Assembly: GCF_002794355.1 (NCBI RefSeq) | Contig: NZ_PGOI01000007.1 | Location: 434,001-498,000 of the forward strand | Direction of reading: 5' to 3' | Source of the DNA: Pseudorhodobacter sp. MZDSW-24AT | GTDB lineage: Bacteria; Pseudomonadota; Alphaproteobacteria; Rhodobacterales; Rhodobacteraceae | DNA: 64,000 nt | Shown here: piece after piece, positions 63,724 through 64,000 of the stretch | Numbering within the stretch: position 1 is the first letter of the stretch | Layout: every line of letters starts with the position of its first letter | The notes under the pieces: model-generated | Databases searched by the model: none | What the model was told of the DNA's origin: nothing | The model's input: the letters and a program-made list of their open reading frames with translations, nothing else | Position numbers and translations under genes: made by a program

Positions 63724-64000
63724 ATGACAGATCTTTTGCAGGCATTGTCGCTCTCCGCTTCTGGCATGGAGGCACAAGCGAGGCGGCTCCGGCATGTGTC
63801 GGAAAACATCGCCAATGCCGACACGCCCGGATACCGCCGCAAGGTCATTTCCTTTGCACCAGATAGGGAGACTGGGGCGGTCTCCGTAAGTCCGGTTCGT
63901 CTGGACCAAAGCACTTTGCCCCGCATTTACGAACCCAGCCATCCGTTGGCGGATACGACCGGTCACTATGATGGATCGAACGTCGATCTGGTGATCGAAA
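63724..64000 (+). CDS. flgC: Flagellar basal-body rod protein FlgC, N-terminal part
   Basis: The frame opens at ATG 63724 and runs off the window, so 92 residues are visible. MTDLLQALSLSASGMEAQAR and VSENIANADTPGYRRKVISF are the FlgC N-terminal pattern. It continues the flgB-flgC rod operon. The ribosome site is weak (GAAAG). Confidence 0.92.
   Translation, partial: MTDLLQALSLSASGMEAQARRLRHVSENIANADTPGYRRKVISFAPDRETGAVSVSPVRLDQSTLPRIYEPSHPLADTTGHYDGSNVDLVIE

Overview
The window looks like one contiguous piece of chromosome from a GC-rich alphaproteobacterium, most likely family Rhodobacteraceae. The evidence is the gene order dnaA-dnaN-recF-gyrB beside rpsT, an enoyl-CoA hydratase, mutM-ubiE-ubiB, and a flagellar block with the alphaproteobacterial genes flaF, flbT and a DUF1217 protein. 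The species cannot be named from the sequence alone. No tRNA, rRNA, CRISPR array, insertion sequence or phage gene was seen.

Region by region. 1-9.4 kb: the end of an ABC-transporter ATPase, then a leftward set coding for an N-formylglutamate-amidohydrolase-like enzyme, a TRAP transporter (DctQ, DctM, DctP), a glutamine-synthetase-like ligase, an aldehyde dehydrogenase and an iron alcohol dehydrogenase. A MurR/RpiR-type regulator is divergent from it. 9.4-20.5 kb: a PCu(A)C copper chaperone, then a complete L-rhamnose module of the rhizobial type: rhaR-rhaS-rhaT-rhaP-rhaQ-rhaM(rhaU)-rhaK leftward and rhaD-rhaI rightward, with repeated TCAATCA half-sites between them. 20.5-27.6 kb: an inositol-type module (iolC-iolB-class II aldolase leftward; two Gfo/Idh/MocA dehydrogenases and an IolE-like protein rightward) with a LacI-type regulator and a perfect 16-bp operator-like palindrome. 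28.0-34.6 kb: an AfuA/FbpA-type ABC importer with an inositol-monophosphatase-family enzyme, a methyltransferase and a choline-kinase-like protein. 34.8-42.6 kb: a complete histidine utilisation set (hutC, D, U, G, H, I, F) with a HutC-like operator.

42.7-55.2 kb is core genome: a 54-codon conserved-looking ORF, gyrB, a LysE/RhtB exporter, recF, dnaN, dnaA, rpsT, an enoyl-CoA hydratase, mutM, ubiE and ubiB. From 55.2 kb to the end is a flagellar block (flgD, fliK, a rod-binding protein, a small protein, fliC, flaF, flbT, DUF1217, fliI, flgB and the start of flgC). It is visibly lower in GC than the rest.

The first 42 kb are therefore a row of self-contained carbon and nitrogen catabolic modules, each with its own regulator and usually its own transporter, next to replication genes. 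Genes are very tightly packed: most operon joints are 1-4 nt start/stop overlaps, and four convergent pairs share a 4-nt CTAA or CTAG stop site. The least explained parts are the TRAP / ligase / amidohydrolase set and the AfuA-type importer with its phosphatase and kinase-like neighbours; no named pathway accounts for either as a whole.
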